A program made the translations under genes and the position numbers. The notes beneath the pieces were generated by a model. The model had not been told where the DNA came from and searched no databases. It worked only from the letters and a program-made list of their open reading frames with translations. DNA of 64,000 nucleotides from JAFTYO01 sp045613125. GTDB lineage: Bacteria; Pseudomonadota; Alphaproteobacteria; RF32; CAG-239. Where the stretch lies: positions 1 through 64,000 of the forward strand of contig JAZLAM010000016.1 in NCBI GenBank assembly GCA_045613125.1, written 5' to 3'. This document shows positions 34,737-43,757 of the stretch, piece by piece (the first letter of the stretch is position 1; every line of letters starts with the position of its first letter).

Positions 34737-37368
34737 ATATCATATTCTTAACAGCTTCTAATGCTTGTTCAAGTTTTGTAGCATCAGGACCGCCGGCTTG
34801 AGCCATGTCAGGTCTTCCGCCACCACCCTTGCCTCCGACAACAGCAGATGCAACTCTAACTAATTCAACGGCTGAATATTTATCTGTTAAATCAGGCGTA
34901 ACACCAACCACAATTGATGCTTTATCATCTTTATCAGATGCCAAAACCACAACACCGGAACCGATTGTTTGATTAATTTCATCGATAAAAGCTTTTAATT
35001 CTTTCGGATGAACACCGCTTACAATTTTGCTTACAAATTTCACGCCATTTACGGTGCCTATCTTATCTTGATTATCGGCACTTTTATTGCTAACAAACGA
35101 TTTTTTTAAGTTAAAGATATCAGCTTCGAGCTTTTTCTTTTCTTCCAATAAATTGTTTATTCTTGCTTCTAAATCATTAACATTTGTTTTAAGCAAATTG
35201 CATACATCATGAAGTTTATTTTCAATCCCTTGAACAAACTTTTCTGCACCTCTTCCTGTTACACATTCAATACGTCTTACGCCGGCACCGACAGCAGATT
35301 CTGAAACAATGTTAAAGTATCCTATATCTCCGGTATTATTAACATGTGTTCCACCGCAAAGTTCTGAAGAATATACAACACCGTCTTTTTGCATTTTAAC
35401 AACACGAACATCATCAGCATATTTTTCGCCAAACAAAGCCATAGCACCGGAAGTTACAGCTTCTTCTTTGTTCATAATTACGGTATTGACTTCATAATTT
35501 TTTCTGATAGCAGCATTTACCATATCTTCAACTTGCAAAATTTCTTCTGCCGTAATTTGTTTATGATGAGAAACGTCAAAACGCATTCTGTCCGGTCCGA
35601 CCAAAGAACCTTTTTGCGCAATATGATCACCCAAAACCGTACGCAAAGCCTTATGAACCAAATGCGTAACCGAATGGTTTGCTCTGGTTTGATTTCGTGT
35701 TTTTTCATCAACTTCAAATTCGGCAATTTGTTGTTTTTTAACAACACCTTTTACAAGTTTACAAACATGAACAATAAGACCGTCAAGTTTTTTCTTGGTG
35801 TCAAGAACTTCGACTTCAAAATCTTTATTTGAGATTTTTCCGATATCGCCAACCTGACCACCGCATTCGCCATAAAAAGTTGATTGGTTAGAAACCAAAT
35901 AAAATTCACCGTCTTTAACTTCTTCAACTTCTTTTCCGTCTTGAACCAAAGCCAAAATCAAAGCATCGGTTTTTAAGCTGTTATAACCTAAAAACTCTGT
36001 TACGCCCAATTTTTCTTGCAGTTCAAACCAAATTTTTTCAACACCGGCATCACCAGATCCGGCCCAGTTTTTACGTGCTTCGGCTTTTTGTCTTTCCATA
36101 GCTTCATTAAAACCTTTGGTATCAACTTTAATGTTTTTAAGTTTTAATGCATCTTCGGTCAAATCAAGCGGAAAACCATATGTATCATAAAGTTTGAAAG
36201 CTGTTTGTCCGTTAAGCTCATCACCTTCTTTTAAGCCTGTTGTTTCTTCTTCAAGAAGTTTCAATCCGTTTGATAACGTACGACCAAAACGAGTTTCTTC
36301 AGCTTTTATAGTTTCTCTGATTAAAGCTTCATGACGATAAAGTTCAGGATAAGTTTCGCCCATTTCACGTTGCAAAGACGGCAATAACTTATACATCATC
36401 GGTTCATGAACGCCTAACATATAAATATGACGCATTGCTCTGCGCATAATACGACGCAAGACATATCCTCTGCCTTCATTAGACGGCAACACACCATCTG
36501 CAATCAAAAACGAAGCTGAGCGCAAATGATCGGCAATTACATTGTACGATGAAGCAAAATTAGGATTTTCGACATCTGTCCCTGTAAATTTGCAAACATC
36601 TGCTATTAAATTTTTAAACAAATCAATTTCATAATTTGAATGAACACCTTGCAAAATTGCAGATATACGTTCCAAACCCATACCTGTATCTATACACTTT
36701 TGTTTCAATTCAACACGTGTTCCGTCAGGTAAATCTTCAAATTCATCAAACACTAAGTTCCAAATTTCAATCCAACGATCACCATCTTCTTCAGGTGTTC
36801 CCGGAAGTCCGCCCCAAACATCAGGCCCATGGTCATAAAAAATTTCGGAACAATATCCGCAAGGACCGGTATCTCCCATCTGCCAAAAATTATCTTTTGT
36901 AGCAATACCAATAATTCTGTCATCCGGAAGGCCTGAAATTTTCTTCCATAAATTGCGTGCCACATCATCAGTATGGAACACTGTTACAGCCAATTTTTCT
37001 TTCGGTAAACAAAACTCTTTAGTTACCAGTTCCCAAGCATATTTAATGGCTTCTTCCTTAAAATAGTCACCAAAAGAGAAGTTTCCGAGCATTTCAAAAA
37101 ACGTGTGGTGACGAACGTCATATCCAACGCTGTCAAGGTCATTATGTTTTCCACCGGCACGAACAGATTTTTGGGAAGAAACCGCTCGTTTATAATCACG
37201 AGTTTCATTGCCGGTAAAAATGTTCTTAAATTGAACCATTCCGGAATTGGTAAACATCAAAGTCGGATCATTATCCGGCACCAATGAAGATGACGGTATA
37301 ATTTTATGATCATTTTTAGCAAAATAATCCAAAAAAGTTTTTCTTATTTGTTTTACACTAGTAGTCAT
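34735..37368 (-). CDS. alaS: Alanyl-tRNA synthetase
   Basis: This 877-residue enzyme has a class II catalytic core (IPSSSLVPDNDPTLMFTNSGM, and GRGYVLRRIMRRAMRH), an editing domain with the zinc ligands HSVTHLVH and CGGTH, and a C-Ala domain ending in GGKGGGRPDMAQAGG-like sequence. A frame extends 24 codons upstream, but ATG 37368 has GGGAAG 6 nt before it and matches the family start. Its promoter region lies back-to-back with the second pilin leader RNA. Confidence 0.95.
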   Translation of the reverse strand: MTTSVKQIRKTFLDYFAKNDHKIIPSSSLVPDNDPTLMFTNSGMVQFKNIFTGNETRDYKRAVSSQKSVRAGGKHNDLDSVGYDVRHHTFFEMLGNFSFGDYFKEEAIKYAWELVTKEFCLPKEKLAVTVFHTDDVARNLWKKISGLPDDRIIGIATKDNFWQMGDTGPCGYCSEIFYDHGPDVWGGLPGTPEEDGDRWIEIWNLVFDEFEDLPDGTRVELKQKCIDTGMGLERISAILQGVHSNYEIDLFKNLIADVCKFTGTDVENPNFASSYNVIADHLRSASFLIADGVLPSNEGRGYVLRRIMRRAMRHIYMLGVHEPMMYKLLPSLQREMGETYPELYRHEALIRETIKAEETRFGRTLSNGLKLLEEETTGLKEGDELNGQTAFKLYDTYGFPLDLTEDALKLKNIKVDTKGFNEAMERQKAEARKNWAGSGDAGVEKIWFELQEKLGVTEFLGYNSLKTDALILALVQDGKEVEEVKDGEFYLVSNQSTFYGECGGQVGDIGKISNKDFEVEVLDTKKKLDGLIVHVCKLVKGVVKKQQIAEFEVDEKTRNQTRANHSVTHLVHKALRTVLGDHIAQKGSLVGPDRMRFDVSHHKQITAEEILQVEDMVNAAIRKNYEVNTVIMNKEEAVTSGAMALFGEKYADDVRVVKMQKDGVVYSSELCGGTHVNNTGDIGYFNIVSESAVGAGVRRIECVTGRGAEKFVQGIENKLHDVCNLLKTNVNDLEARINNLLEEKKKLEADIFNLKKSFVSNKSADNQDKIGTVNGVKFVSKIVSGVHPKELKAFIDEINQTIGSGVVVLASDKDDKASIVVGVTPDLTDKYSAVELVRVASAVVGGKGGGGRPDMAQAGGPDATKLEQALEAVKNMI

Positions 37369-37489
37369 TTTTTCTTCCCAAAAAATTGTTATCTTTTTAG
37401 CCGTTTTAAGATAAAGCAATCTTCCGGTAAAGTCTAGCAAAATTTTAAAATATCTTTACATCATTCGAGTTTTATTTTATATTCATCTC

Positions 37490-37694
37490 AAATACGAAAA
37501 TTTCGTATTTAGGGCGTCTAAACCCTTTCATAGGTAGTCTGATAGCATAATGACTATAAATAATATGCCGACTTCTGTCATATAGGCGGATGTCGGTTGA
37601 ATAAGGCTCAAAGTCAAATAGACCGAGCTGTTTTACCTATGAACGGTTTTAGAACATCCGCCCGCTTTTTTACAAAAGTCGGGTTTTTGTTTTT
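37490..37694 (+). promoter_or_regulatory. Structured leader RNA with terminator, upstream of pilin copy 2
   Basis: Elements in order: H0 (AAATACGAA 37490-37498 / TTCGTATTT 37502-37510); H1 AGGG-CGTCTAAA-CCCT (37511-37526); a perfect 10-bp long-range helix TTCATAGGTA (37527-37536) / TACCTATGAA (37634-37643); inside it H2 (AGTC 37536 / GACT 37552, loop with AGCATAA), H3 (CCGAC 37568 / GTCGG 37592) and H4 (GCTC 37606 / GAGC 37625). Then come CGGTTTT, ACATCCGCC (37654-37662) and an intrinsic terminator (37661-37683, U-tract to 37694). GGCGGATGT (37585-37593) is fully complementary to ACATCCGCC and overlaps both H3 and the terminator base, so it could act as an antiterminator. Confidence 0.75.
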
Positions 37695-37715
37695 AAGACA
37701 AAGATGGAGAAAAAT

Positions 37716-38312
37716 ATGAATCAAAGTGGCCGTTCGATGGTAGAAATGCTTGGAGTACTTGCGATAATTGGAGTTTTAAGTGTCGGTGGCATTGCCGGAT
37801 ATTCAAGCGCAATGTATAAATTTAAGATTAATAAAACTATTGAATACATATATCATGTTGCACAAAACTTAAAAAATCTCTGCGCAAATGATGCTTGTGA
37901 AACATCATTAATGTGTAGCCAAGATAACTATGCTCCTTATCAAAGAGAAGGATGTTCTGCTTTAAAAAAATTAAATTTAGTCCCCGATGATATGTGGAAT
38001 CAAACCGCCGAATATCTTGTTACACCTTTCAACACCCCTGTTAATATAAGTTTTAGCTCTGAAACAATAAGTTTTTTATATCGTAATGTTCCTAAAGATC
38101 TTTGTATTGCCTTAAGTTCCTTTAACCATGAATTCTTTATATCTGGCACAAAATATTTTTCTATAGTTCCAAGCCTCTACTCTTGCAGTGCTTATTCAAA
38201 AGAATATGGTGCTGAAAGTGAAGCTCCTGAAGAATATTGGCAACCTTTATCTTTTGAAAAAATATCAGAATGTTGTGAATATGAATATAAAGAACTACTT
38301 TTAGTATTTTAA
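37716..38312 (+). CDS. Type IV pilin/pseudopilin-like protein (copy 2)
   Basis: This 198-residue product has the same short prepilin leader and hydrophobic helix as copy 1 (MNQSG, then RSMVEMLGVLAIIGV). Thirty-five or so N-terminal residues are almost identical between the two, while the codons differ widely. The head domain is unrelated in sequence and rich in Cys (CANDACETSLMCSQ, EGCSALK, CCEYEY), suggesting disulphides. The ATG at 37716 follows GGAG by 6 nt; the ATG at 37704 overlaps that site. It ends 2 nt before the convergent tspO stop. Confidence 0.75.
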   Translation: MNQSGRSMVEMLGVLAIIGVLSVGGIAGYSSAMYKFKINKTIEYIYHVAQNLKNLCANDACETSLMCSQDNYAPYQREGCSALKKLNLVPDDMWNQTAEYLVTPFNTPVNISFSSETISFLYRNVPKDLCIALSSFNHEFFISGTKYFSIVPSLYSCSAYSKEYGAESEAPEEYWQPLSFEKISECCEYEYKELLLVF

Positions 38313-38314
38313 TC

Positions 38315-38782
38315 TTAATTCAAATATGCAATTCCTATATTCAGATATGTAGCAAACAAAAGCCATAAAAGATACGGATATTGTAAATTTCCGGCAGTTT
38401 TATTGATGATTTTAAACTGTTCTATCATCTTATAAACAGTCCATATCATTAACACCATAACCACAAATGCCGGAGCGTAAAAACCCATACCGAAAAACAA
38501 ATATGACCAAAGCATCTGCAAAAACAATTGGCCTAAGAACAATAAATTTGCGCTTTGAACTTTCATTGTATCAGCTGAATTTAACACAATATAATAAGAT
38601 ATAATCATCAAAGTGTATAAAACCGACCAAACCGGCGCAAAAACATAATCAGGAGGTGAAAACAGTGGCATAATCAAACTCGGATAAAATGTCATCATTG
38701 CCTGAGCCGAAAAAAACGCAGCAACAACAGCTGTTACACCAACTGTTGCAAAACTATATAAAAAACGCAAAAATTTATTCAT
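38315..38782 (-). CDS. tspO: TspO/MBR family membrane protein
   Basis: This is a membrane protein of the tryptophan-rich sensory protein/benzodiazepine-receptor family, which binds porphyrins. It has five predicted membrane helices in 155 residues, with PPDYVFAPVWSVLYTLM (family motif between TM1 and TM2) and LQMLWSYLFFGMG. The frame is open to 38830, but the ATG at 38782 has AAAGGAG upstream and is preferred. The physiological role here (tetrapyrrole or oxidative-stress related) is not evident from neighbours. Confidence 0.85.
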   Translation of the reverse strand: MNKFLRFLYSFATVGVTAVVAAFFSAQAMMTFYPSLIMPLFSPPDYVFAPVWSVLYTLMIISYYIVLNSADTMKVQSANLLFLGQLFLQMLWSYLFFGMGFYAPAFVVMVLMIWTVYKMIEQFKIINKTAGNLQYPYLLWLLFATYLNIGIAYLN

Positions 38783-38907
38783 GTTCTTTCTCCTTTGTAT
38801 AGCAAATATGACTTGATTAAAAAAAATCAAGTATATTAATATAAACTATTGCTTTTTGTCAAAAAACGTGTATTATTGACAATAAATAAAAATAAGCGAG
38901 GGTACAA

Positions 38908-40698
38908 ATGGCTAAAAACACGAAAGCTCAAACAACATTAAAATTTATCGGTGGTGTTAATAAAGATCGTATCGGCGGAAATTGCTCCGTTATTGAACAT
39001 ACTGATTCAAAAGGTAAAACTGATATTGTTATGGTTGATTTAGGCTCAATGTTCACACCATATGAAACAGGTTTTGTTGCTGCCTTTCCTAATGTTGATG
39101 AATATTTTGACAGAACAGATCCTGTTACAAAAGAAGAATTTAAAGCTTCAAAACCCGTAAAAGCTATGCTTATCACTCATGCCCATGAAGATCATATCGG
39201 CGCTTTGGTAAACTATGTCAGAATGGGTTATAAACTCCCTCCTATCAAAACCAGCGGGTTTACTCGTAACTTCATAAGGCTTGCTTTCAAACAACAAGGT
39301 ATTATGTCGCCTGAAATAGAAAAAATTAATGCAAATGAAACTATAAAAATCAGCGATAATATGGAAATAAGAGCCGTAGATGTCAGTCACAGCATTGTTG
39401 ATTCTTTAGGATTTTGTATTGCTACTTATGACAACGGCAAACCTTGTGCGGCTATTGTAAATAACGGCGATTTTTTAACTGAAGAAGAAATGCCGGTCGG
39501 TAAATCTTTTAATAAAGGAAATTATATAGAAACGCTAAAATCTGCTAAATGCCCGATTATAATGTGCTTAGATTCTACATCTACTTCTCCTAACAGCAAA
39601 GAGCGTATCGGTTTTGAACAAGCTGTAGAAAATACATATAATACTGTTATGAAGCACTCAAATAAATCAATAATTATTTCTCCGGTAATTTCAAGAAGTG
39701 TTCAAAACATTGCTATAGATGTTGAAGTTGCCAGAAAACTCGGAACAAAAATCTGTTTAGACGGCAAGTGGTTATCTTTGGTTAAAGACACTCTTACTTT
39801 AAGCGGTTATAAAGATTTTGATGATGTTATCTATAAAGGAACATTAAAAGGATACTTAAGCGATAAAACCATCAATAAGAAATACGTAGTTTGCACCGGT
39901 GCTTTTGCGCAAGGTATGGAAAATTATGAATATAACTTAGGTTTTGATGATATATCGCCGATTCCTCTAGCTGCAGCAACAAAAATGGCTCTTGATATTC
40001 ACCCATATTTAAAAATAAACCAAGATGTTTTAGTTTTATCACGTCAACGCATTATTGATGAAATAAATGGTAAAACCGGACCAAAAATGTTACAAATGAT
40101 GGCAGCACAAGGGGCAACAGTTGTGATGAGCCCATCAGGAAAACCTGTTGGAAATTTTGAAGAAGTTCGCATGCAAGATTCAGGTCATGCCAATGCGACC
40201 GCAATCAAAAACCTTATGAAAGATGTTAAAGAAGCTGTTACAAATGTGGTTGTCATCCCAATACACGGAAATCCGGCTCAATGTGCAGACACCAAAAAAA
40301 TCATGGATGAAATAAGTGTTGAAACACATATTGTCGGAAACAAAGAAGGTATACATATTTCTGACGGAAAAATTTCGGATATTGAACCAAAATGCACTCC
40401 TCTTACATGGTTTGCAGCTCGTCAAATCAGCCCTAATCCTTTTTCTGAAAGAGATGTCCCTCTTGACGGTATAACAGAATATTGGGAAGTTACCGAACAA
40501 TATGAACCTGTTTGCAAAATTTGTGAAATTGATAATACACAAAAACAAGCTCCTTTACCAAGAGAACATTCTGCAAATGTAAGAGATTTAGAAAAAGCAG
40601 AAAGAATGCCAACTCGCGAAAAAATAAAGAAAAGAAAAAACAGAAAAGATATGAGTGTGGTTGAAATGACCGAAAGAAAAAAAGGACGAAGAAGATAA
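38908..40698 (+). CDS. RNase J-like metallo-beta-lactamase-fold ribonuclease
   Basis: The MBL/beta-CASP order of RNase J is present in 596 residues: THAHEDHIGAL (HxHxDH zinc motif), VDVSHSIVDSLG, NNGDF (where RNase J usually has TGDF), a beta-CASP insertion (about 200-400), DSGHANATAIKNLM and VIPIHGNPAQ. The C-terminus is a long basic tail (KIKKRKNRKDMSVVEMTERKKGRRR-like, split here by positions 575-596) that could bind RNA. It is more divergent than typical alphaproteobacterial RNase J. GAGG precedes the ATG. A terminator shared with recA follows. Confidence 0.82.
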   Translation: MAKNTKAQTTLKFIGGVNKDRIGGNCSVIEHTDSKGKTDIVMVDLGSMFTPYETGFVAAFPNVDEYFDRTDPVTKEEFKASKPVKAMLITHAHEDHIGALVNYVRMGYKLPPIKTSGFTRNFIRLAFKQQGIMSPEIEKINANETIKISDNMEIRAVDVSHSIVDSLGFCIATYDNGKPCAAIVNNGDFLTEEEMPVGKSFNKGNYIETLKSAKCPIIMCLDSTSTSPNSKERIGFEQAVENTYNTVMKHSNKSIIISPVISRSVQNIAIDVEVARKLGTKICLDGKWLSLVKDTLTLSGYKDFDDVIYKGTLKGYLSDKTINKKYVVCTGAFAQGMENYEYNLGFDDISPIPLAAATKMALDIHPYLKINQDVLVLSRQRIIDEINGKTGPKMLQMMAAQGATVVMSPSGKPVGNFEEVRMQDSGHANATAIKNLMKDVKEAVTNVVVIPIHGNPAQCADTKKIMDEISVETHIVGNKEGIHISDGKISDIEPKCTPLTWFAARQISPNPFSERDVPLDGITEYWEVTEQYEPVCKICEIDNTQKQAPLPREHSANVRDLEKAERMPTREKIKKRKNRKDMSVVEMTERKKGRRR

Positions 40699-40716
40699 TT
40701 TCCATTTAATATAAAA

Positions 40717-40746
40717 AACTGCTTAACTTTTGAAAGTTAAGCAGTT
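40717..40746. terminator. Bidirectional terminator between RNase J-like gene and recA
   Basis: A perfect 14-bp stem AACTGCTTAACTTT / AAAGTTAAGCAGTT has a 2-nt loop and U-tracts on both strands. Confidence 0.85.
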
Positions 40747-40766
40747 TTTTTGTAACAAACGATAAA

Positions 40767-41792
40767 CTAATCATCCATAATAGGATCATCATTTCCGATC
40801 ATTTCAGTTGTAAGGTGTCCGGCATCTGCTCTGATTTTATTTTCAATTTCTTCTGCAACGCTCGGATTGTCTCTTAAAAAGAGTTTAGCATTTTCACGAC
40901 CTTGCCCAAGTTTATCTCCTTTATAAGAGAACCATGCACCGGCTTTTTCAACAATTCCGGCTTTAACACCTAAGTCAATAAGCTCACCTGTTTTAGAAAT
41001 TCCCTCACCGTACATAATGTCAAAATCAACAGTTTTAAACGGAGGAGCAACTTTGTTTTTAACAATTTTAACTCTGGTTTGAGAGCCGATAACATCTTCT
41101 TTATCTTTAATTGCGCCGATTCGTCTGATATCCATACGCACAGAAGCGTAAAACTTCAAAGCATTACCACCTGTAGTTGTTTCCGGATTTCCAAACATCA
41201 CACCGATTTTCATACGAATTTGGTTAATAAAGATAATCAAAGTGTTAGAGCGAGAAACGGTTGAAGTAAGCTTTCTTAAAGCTTGGCTCATCAAACGAGC
41301 TTGTAAACCCATGTGAGAATCTCCCATTTCACCTTCAAGCTCAGCCTTAGGAACAAGGGCTGCAACAGAGTCTACAACCAAGACATCAATTGCGCCTGAG
41401 CGAACCAATGTGTCAGCAATTTCTAAAGCTTGTTCACCGGCATCAGGTTGTGATATAAGTAAATTATCAATATCAACACCAATCTTTTTAGCATATGATG
41501 GATCCAAAGCATGCTCAGCGTCAATAAAAGCACATGTTCCGCCTGTTTTTTGTGCTTGCGCAATCACACTTAAAGCCAGTGTTGTTTTACCTGAACTTTC
41601 AGGTCCGTAAATTTCAATAATACGACCTTTAGGAAGTCCACCGATACCAAGAGCAATGTCGATACCCAAAGAACCTGTGGAAATGGCTTCAATATCAATA
41701 TTGGTATTTTGACCAAGACGCATAATTGAACCTTTTCCGAAAGCTCTTTCAATTTGGCTCAATGCCGCATCTAACGCTTTATCTTTTTCCAT
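40767..41792 (-). CDS. recA: Recombinase RecA
   Basis: RecA catalyses strand exchange and LexA cleavage. The 341-residue protein has Walker A GPESSGKT (63-70), Walker B LLVVDSVAAL-type sequence, the L1 region GDSHMGLQARLMSQALRKLT and the acidic C-terminus (GNDDPIMDD). A LexA operator sits about 50 bp upstream. Confidence 0.98.
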   Translation of the reverse strand: MEKDKALDAALSQIERAFGKGSIMRLGQNTNIDIEAISTGSLGIDIALGIGGLPKGRIIEIYGPESSGKTTLALSVIAQAQKTGGTCAFIDAEHALDPSYAKKIGVDIDNLLISQPDAGEQALEIADTLVRSGAIDVLVVDSVAALVPKAELEGEMGDSHMGLQARLMSQALRKLTSTVSRSNTLIIFINQIRMKIGVMFGNPETTTGGNALKFYASVRMDIRRIGAIKDKEDVIGSQTRVKIVKNKVAPPFKTVDFDIMYGEGISKTGELIDLGVKAGIVEKAGAWFSYKGDKLGQGRENAKLFLRDNPSVAEEIENKIRADAGHLTTEMIGNDDPIMDD

Positions 41793-41839
41793 ATTATACT
41801 CACTTTCACAAAATTGTTATTATATCTATATAATGTTAT

Positions 41840-41854
41840 GTTCTATTTTTGTTC
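41840..41854 (-). promoter_or_regulatory. Alphaproteobacterial SOS box (LexA operator) of recA
   Basis: GTTC-N7-GTTC (41840-41843 and 41851-41854) is the direct-repeat LexA operator characteristic of alphaproteobacteria. It is placed in the recA promoter. Confidence 0.85.
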
Positions 41855-41880
41855 TAATTGCAAGAACTTTTTTTATTTTA

Positions 41881-42759
41881 TTATTTATTTGGTTTTCCAC
41901 CGGCAATAATCTTGTTCAAATTTCTTCTGTCAAGCTCTCTATACTCTTGAATAGCTGCTGTTACAACGGCACCGAATATAACAGCGGCCCAATATAGATA
42001 CATCCAAATAAGCATCAGCGGAACAACAGCAACAGCACCATATAAAGTTTTATATACATTGTTTTTAAGCATAAATAAAGAAAATCCGTTTCTTAATATC
42101 CAGAACAAAAACATTGCAACCAACGCACCTAACAAAGCATTAAATAAACCAACCTTTTTATTAGGAACAAAAATATAAACACCTGTTAAAACAACCCACG
42201 TCAAAACAAACGGTAAAATACTGCCTAAAATGACACTTAACTTAGGAACAGATTGCAAAACATCATTAAATGCCACATAACTTTTTAAGGAAAAAGCTGT
42301 TCCCAAGAGCAAAGGACCCAATGTTATAACCGTCCAATATAGGGTAATTTTTGTCGTAATTCGGCGAGGTCTGCTCACTTTAAAAATAAAATTAAAACTA
42401 TTTTCGATGGTAGATAAAAGCAAAATGGCAGTTAGAGCAATACCTATAACACCAATTGTTGTAAGCTTTGCGGTTGCATTGATAAACTCATTAAAATATA
42501 CGCTTATATCAGCGCCGGCATCAGGCACAGCATAACTTACAATAAAATCTTGCACTTGCTGTCTTATTTCGGAAAAAACCGGAAACGCCGAAAAAATTGC
42601 CAAAGCAATTGCTAAAACCGGAACAAGAGCAATCAAAGATGTATAACTCAAAGAAGAAGCCACCCGTAAAACAGCATCATGTTGAGCTCTTTTGATTAAA
42701 AAATATAAAAACTTTTTCAAAATTTCTATGGTTTCAAGTATCTTAGTTTTCCCAAACAT
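41881..42759 (-). CDS. YihY/BrkB family inner-membrane protein
   Basis: This 292-residue integral membrane protein has about six helices and the UPF0761/YihY pattern: VASSLSYTSLIALVPVLAIALAIF near the N-terminus, a central TLGPLLLGTAFSL, and MLIWMYLYWAAVIFGAVVTAA near the C-terminus. Once annotated as ribonuclease BN, the family is now regarded as membrane proteins of unknown transport function. It is transcribed away from fabI and ends near the recA promoter. Confidence 0.85.
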   Translation of the reverse strand: MFGKTKILETIEILKKFLYFLIKRAQHDAVLRVASSLSYTSLIALVPVLAIALAIFSAFPVFSEIRQQVQDFIVSYAVPDAGADISVYFNEFINATAKLTTIGVIGIALTAILLLSTIENSFNFIFKVSRPRRITTKITLYWTVITLGPLLLGTAFSLKSYVAFNDVLQSVPKLSVILGSILPFVLTWVVLTGVYIFVPNKKVGLFNALLGALVAMFLFWILRNGFSLFMLKNNVYKTLYGAVAVVPLMLIWMYLYWAAVIFGAVVTAAIQEYRELDRRNLNKIIAGGKPNK

Positions 42760-42865
42760 TCTATAAACTCACAAAAAATCATTTACAAACCTGAACAAAT
42801 TAGGTAAAAACCTATTTAAGAGATAACTTATATCAATTTTTTATTAAACGCAAAGGAAATATGAC

Positions 42866-43696
42866 ATGAATACAATTACTCCTTTAATGAACGGTAAAAA
42901 GGGTTTGATTATGGGCTTGGCAAACGATAAATCCATCGCTTGGGGAATTGCTAAAGCACTAAACGTACACGGTGCGCAAATTGCCATCTCATATCAAAAT
43001 GAAACCTTAGAAAAAAGGGTTATTCCTCTTGCTGAGCAACTCGACAATGAGCCTATGCTTATTAAATGTGATGTTACCGATTCGGCATCTGTTGAAGCTT
43101 GCTTTAAAGAATTAGGAGAAAAATGGGGAAAGATAGATTTTGTTGTTCACGCTATTGCTTTTTCTGATAAAGACCAATTAAAAGGAAGAACCATTGATAC
43201 AACATTAGATAACTTTTTAAACACAATGCATATTTCTTGTTATTCATTCATTGAAACTTGCAGATGCGCTTCAAATATCATGAATGAAGGCGGTTCAATT
43301 GTTACCTTGTCTTATTTAGGTGCCGAAAGAGTTTTACCAAACTATAACATTATGGGTGTTGCAAAAGCAGCGTTGGAAGCTTCTGTTCGTTACGCCGCTG
43401 TTGATTTGGGTAAACAAGGTGTCAGAGTAAATGCAATTTCTGCCGGCCCGATTAAAACATTGGCTGCTTCCGGAATTGGAGATTTCAGAAAAATTTTACG
43501 TTGGAACGAATTAAACGCTCCGTTGTTGCGCAACGTTACTCAAGAGGAAGTCGGTGCTGCAGCTCTTGCCTTACTTTCTCCTTTGGGAATTGCCATTACC
43601 GGTGAAGTTTTACACGTCGATAACGGATATAACAAAATTGCCATGTTAAACATGGATAACGCTAGAGAAACTGCTCAAGTTTTAGCTGATTTCTAA
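42866..43696 (+). CDS. fabI: Enoyl-[acyl-carrier-protein] reductase (NADH)
   Basis: FabI catalyses the last step of each fatty-acid elongation cycle and is the triclosan target. The 276-residue SDR-type protein has the FabI cofactor loop GLANDKSIAWGIAKAL and the catalytic Y-x6-K as YNIMGVAK. It also has HAIAFSDKDQLKGR and SAGPIKTLAASGI, typical of FabI rather than other SDRs. AAAGGA precedes the start. Confidence 0.95.
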   Translation: MNTITPLMNGKKGLIMGLANDKSIAWGIAKALNVHGAQIAISYQNETLEKRVIPLAEQLDNEPMLIKCDVTDSASVEACFKELGEKWGKIDFVVHAIAFSDKDQLKGRTIDTTLDNFLNTMHISCYSFIETCRCASNIMNEGGSIVTLSYLGAERVLPNYNIMGVAKAALEASVRYAAVDLGKQGVRVNAISAGPIKTLAASGIGDFRKILRWNELNAPLLRNVTQEEVGAAALALLSPLGIAITGEVLHVDNGYNKIAMLNMDNARETAQVLADF

Positions 43697-43711
43697 AAAC
43701 ATAATCACAAA

Positions 43712-43739
43712 AAAGCCCGATAATGCAATATCGGGCTTT
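43712..43739 (+). terminator. Stem-loop after fabI
   Basis: AAAGCCCGA / TCGGGCTTT is a perfect 9-bp stem. The following tract is only partly T-rich (CAATTT), so termination may be incomplete before the glycosyltransferase gene. Confidence 0.6.
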
Positions 43740-43757
43740 CAATTTGAAAGAAAAAAA

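Noticed and set aside
8471..37368. T-box or leader-peptide attenuation for valS, aspS, pheST, proS or alaS
   Set aside because: No T-box sequence (TGG-bearing antiterminator) or codon-rich leader peptide was found in the upstream regions.
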